Made by a program: the position numbers and the translations under genes. A stretch of DNA of 14,499 bases from Oscillospiraceae bacterium (GTDB lineage Bacteria; Bacillota; Clostridia; Oscillospirales; Ruminococcaceae): assembly GCA_031281115.1 (NCBI GenBank), contig JAITFV010000073.1:1-14499 (forward strand), given 5' to 3'. How positions within the stretch are numbered: position 1 is the first letter of the stretch; every line of letters begins with the position of its first letter. This document shows positions 11,984-14,499 of the stretch, piece after piece. The notes beneath the pieces were generated by a model, which was not told the origin of the DNA, did no database searches, and saw nothing but the letters and a program-made list of their open reading frames with translations.

Positions 11984-13435
11984 ATGTACAGACCTGTTTT
12001 AGACATAGCGAAAGCAGTAAATAAAGACTATAAAATTATTCCGGTCAGCACCGAGATGTTCGCAGATGAAATCACGCCGGTTATGCTCTTGAAAAAACTC
12101 AAGAAGGTCAGCGGAAACTGCTTTATTTTAGAAAGTGCGGAAGACTCGAAAAGATGGGGTCGGTATACGTTTTTGGGATTTGACCCTAAGTTGGAAATTT
12201 CCGGTCTTAACGGTGTAACTACAGTTAACGGCGAGGCTAAAACCGAGAACCCGAATATAATTATTAAGAAGATTTTAGAAGAACACAAGAGTGTTAAATT
12301 CGATTATCTGCCGCCGTTCACCGGCGGATTGATGGGATATTTTGCCTACGATTATGCGAAGTATTCCGTACCCGAATTAAACTTAGATGCACCCGACGAA
12401 GAAGGTTTCAATGATGTTGATTTAATGCTGTTTGATAAAATTATCGCATTTGATAATTTTAAACAGAAAATAATTATAATCGTGAATATACGTAATGAAA
12501 ACCTTGAAGAAAATTATCAGGAAGCCGCGAAGCAACTTGATTATATCAAGGATTTAATCAAGAGCGGCGAGCCGGAAGTTACCGCGCCGGTACAGTTAAA
12601 GTCAGAATTCAAGCCGCTTTTCGGGAAAGATGAATTCTGTGCAACAATAAGCAAAGCGAAAAGTTATATCGAAGCGGGCGAGATTTCGCAGGTCGTGCTG
12701 TCTAATCGGCTTGAAGCAGATTTTGAGGGCAGCATTTTGGACGCTTACCGCGTACTCCGTACACTGAATCCGTCGCCGTATATGTTCTACTTTTCGGGCA
12801 GCACTATTGAAATTGCGGGGGCTTCTCCCGAAACTTTAGTGAAGCTGCAGGACGGCAAACTGCTCACTTTTCCGATTGCGGGAACTCGCCCGCGCGGCGC
12901 CGATAACCATGAAGATATTGCTCTCGAAGAAGATTTGCTCGCTGATGAAAAAGAACTTTCGGAGCATAATATGCTGGTGGATTTGGGGCAGGAGGATTTG
13001 GCAAAAATAAGTAAGCCGGATACCGTGAAAATTGAGAAGTATATGCGTGTTTTAAAATTTTCTCACGTCATGCACATCTGTTCTGAAATAAGCGGCGATA
13101 TACGCGACGGGCTTACCGGGCTTGATGCGGTGAACGCCTTGCTGCCTGCAGGAACGCTGTCGGGTGCGCCGAAAGTCCGTGCAATGCAGATTATAAATGA
13201 GCTTGAAAATAACAAGCGCGGGATTTACGGCGGGGCAATCGGCTACCTTGATTTTACCGGAAATATGGATACCTGCATCGCAATAAGAATTGCTTACCAA
13301 AAGAACGGAAAAGTTTTTATCCGCTCGGGCGCAGGCGTGGTAAAGGAGAGTATTCCGGAAAACGAATACCGTGAGTGCGTGAATAAAGCTAAAGCAGTCC
13401 GAAGCGCGTTAGAGCAGGCGGCAGAAGGGGTTTAA
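11984..13435 (+). CDS. trpE: Anthranilate synthase component I
   Basis: Converts chorismate and ammonia (from glutamine via TrpG) to anthranilate. It has 483 residues and no amidotransferase domain. The N-terminal regulatory LESAE (49-53) belongs to the Trp feedback site. Catalytic-domain signatures are QVVLSNR (236-242), SPETLVK (281-287), PIAGTRPRG (297-305, where PabB enzymes have Lys in place of Ala), [12 protein letters not shown] (360-371) and [14 protein letters not shown] (390-403). One departure: the usual DLxRND motif reads DLGQED (333-338). The ATG at 11984 has AAAGGAGG ten bases upstream; an in-frame ATG at 11942 lacks a ribosome site. It is followed two bases later by trpD, with no trpG between. 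Confidence 0.93.
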   Translation: MYRPVLDIAKAVNKDYKIIPVSTEMFADEITPVMLLKKLKKVSGNCFILESAEDSKRWGRYTFLGFDPKLEISGLNGVTTVNGEAKTENPNIIIKKILEEHKSVKFDYLPPFTGGLMGYFAYDYAKYSVPELNLDAPDEEGFNDVDLMLFDKIIAFDNFKQKIIIIVNIRNENLEENYQEAAKQLDYIKDLIKSGEPEVTAPVQLKSEFKPLFGKDEFCATISKAKSYIEAGEISQVVLSNRLEADFEGSILDAYRVLRTLNPSPYMFYFSGSTIEIAGASPETLVKLQDGKLLTFPIAGTRPRGADNHEDIALEEDLLADEKELSEHNMLVDLGQEDLAKISKPDTVKIEKYMRVLKFSHVMHICSEISGDIRDGLTGLDAVNALLPAGTLSGAPKVRAMQIINELENNKRGIYGGAIGYLDFTGNMDTCIAIRIAYQKNGKVFIRSGAGVVKESIPENEYRECVNKAKAVRSALEQAAEGV

Positions 13436-13437
13436 CG

Positions 13438-14445
13438 ATGATAAAAGAAGCTATTCTTGCACTTGCAAAAAAGCAGGATTTAACTTACGAAACCGCAGAG
13501 GCGGTCATGAATGAAATCATGACCGGTGAAGCTACGCCTGTTCAGATGAGCGCGTATCTTACCGCGCTCAGCCTTAAAGGCGAAACAATAGACGAAATCA
13601 CGGCTTCGGCTTCCGGTATGCGTTCGCATTGCGTGCGGCTTTTGCACGGCGAGGACGCTCTTGAAATCGTCGGCACGGGCGGCGACCATGCGAATACTTT
13701 TAATATTTCTACTGCTGCGGCGATTATTGCGGCAGCGGCGGGGATTCCCGTTGCAAAGCATGGAAACCGCAGCGCATCAAGTAAATGCGGAGCCGCAGAT
13801 GTGCTCGAAGCGCTCGGCGTTAATATCAATATCCCACCCGAAAAAAGCGCGGAATTACTGAAGAAAATCAATATTTGCTTTCTTTTTGCACAGAATTACC
13901 ACATTGCGATGAAGTTTGTCGCGCCTGTCCGTCGGGAATTGGGAATCCGCACTGTTTTTAATATTTTAGGACCGCTCACGAATCCTGCGGGTGCGAAGAT
14001 GGAGCTGATGGGTGTTTATGACCGTGAGCTCGCCGAGCCGCTGGCGCAGGTGCTTTCTAACCTCGGCGTTAATAACGCGATGGTGGTACATGGCGAGGAC
14101 GGGCTTGACGAGATTTCGATGTGCGCACCGACTTTTGTTTGCGAGGTGCGGGACGGCTGGGTTCGCAAGTATGAAATTACACCCGAGCAGTTTGGGTTTG
14201 AGCGGTGCAAGCCGGAGGATTTAAAAGGCGGCGAGCCGAGGGAGAATGCAGCGATTTTACGCGCCTTGCTCGGCGGCGAAAAAGGCGCAAAACGCAACGC
14301 CGCAGTACTCAATGCGGGCGCGGCGATGTTCGTAACCGGAAAGTACGATACAATTGAAGCAGCTGTAAAAGAAGCCGGGGACATAATCGACAGAGGGAAA
14401 GCGAAAACTAAATTAGAGGAGTTCATAAAATATTCAAATGAGTAA
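13438..14445 (+). CDS. trpD: Anthranilate phosphoribosyltransferase
   Basis: Transfers the phosphoribosyl group of PRPP to anthranilate. At 335 residues it is a standalone enzyme, not fused to a TrpG domain. It has the N-terminal helical domain (about 1-65) and the PRPP-binding motifs GTGGD (79-83), NIST (89-92), KHGNRS (107-112) and [14 protein letters not shown] (114-127), plus [21 protein letters not shown] near 163-183. The start codon follows the trpE stop by 2 bases with AAGGGG upstream, and the end overlaps trpC by 8 bases, so the three are translationally coupled. Confidence 0.95.
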   Translation: MIKEAILALAKKQDLTYETAEAVMNEIMTGEATPVQMSAYLTALSLKGETIDEITASASGMRSHCVRLLHGEDALEIVGTGGDHANTFNISTAAAIIAAAAGIPVAKHGNRSASSKCGAADVLEALGVNINIPPEKSAELLKKINICFLFAQNYHIAMKFVAPVRRELGIRTVFNILGPLTNPAGAKMELMGVYDRELAEPLAQVLSNLGVNNAMVVHGEDGLDEISMCAPTFVCEVRDGWVRKYEITPEQFGFERCKPEDLKGGEPRENAAILRALLGGEKGAKRNAAVLNAGAAMFVTGKYDTIEAAVKEAGDIIDRGKAKTKLEEFIKYSNE

Positions 14446-14499
14446 TATATTACATGAAATTGCAGAGCGCGCAAAAGCGCGGGTTGAAACAAAGAAGTA
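14438..14499 (+). CDS. trpC: Indole-3-glycerol-phosphate synthase, N-terminal fragment
   Basis: Only 20 codons are inside the window; the gene continues past the right edge. The N-terminus [20 protein letters not shown] resembles the first helix of TrpC (pattern ILxxIxxxxRxRVxxxK), and the position after trpD fits. It overlaps the trpD end by 8 bases. GAGGAG lies 16 bases upstream, a long spacing that suggests coupling to trpD translation. Confidence 0.75.
   Translation, partial: MSNILHEIAERAKARVETKK

Overview
The window looks like chromosomal DNA of a Gram-positive anaerobe of the class Clostridia, most likely from the Oscillospirales/Ruminococcaceae side. This is inferred from strong AGGAGG-type ribosome sites, TTGACA-17-TATAAT promoters, a long-form hibernation factor, the argCJBDF gene order, a type I-beta DAHP synthase heading a trp operon, and an iron-sulfur aldo/keto reductase. 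There is no phage, transposase, CRISPR array, rRNA or tRNA.

Layout. Positions 1-130 hold a compact multi-hairpin element. From 189 to 7063 everything runs leftward: two GNAT acetyltransferases, then argC-argJ-argB-argD-argF, a complete cyclic route from glutamate to citrulline given ornithine and carbamoyl phosphate, then hpf with its own promoter and terminator. Three tandem 80-bp units lie between the second GNAT gene and argC, and a diverged single copy of the same unit lies between argB and argD. A divergent regulatory region (7064-7344) rich in palindromes separates the GNAT pair from a rightward XRE repressor-like gene. The repressor is followed by an antitoxin gene and a 3'-truncated YoeB/Txe-like toxin remnant. 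Leftward again are an Fe-S aldo/keto reductase and a cysteine-rich HExxH putative metalloprotease with a long hairpin-filled leader. From 10643 to the right edge is an aroF-trpE-trpD-trpC operon.

Regulation. The trp operon carries a full attenuator: promoter, Trp-Leu-Trp leader peptide, a protector hairpin, a possible antiterminator and an intrinsic terminator just before aroF. Tryptophan supply would therefore gate both the first shikimate-pathway enzyme and the Trp branch. No trpG lies between trpE and trpD.

Most interesting signals. (1) Two elements (24-111 and 10193-10301) share one unusual architecture, a multibranch junction stacked directly on a long perfect hairpin, while many stem sequences differ with pairing retained; one is the leader of the metalloprotease gene. 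(2) The arg intercistronic repeat covers the ribosome sites of argC and argD. (3) The aroF/trp attenuator. (4) The structured leader and operator-like repeats around the XRE gene. All sequence comparisons were made by eye and no database was searched.
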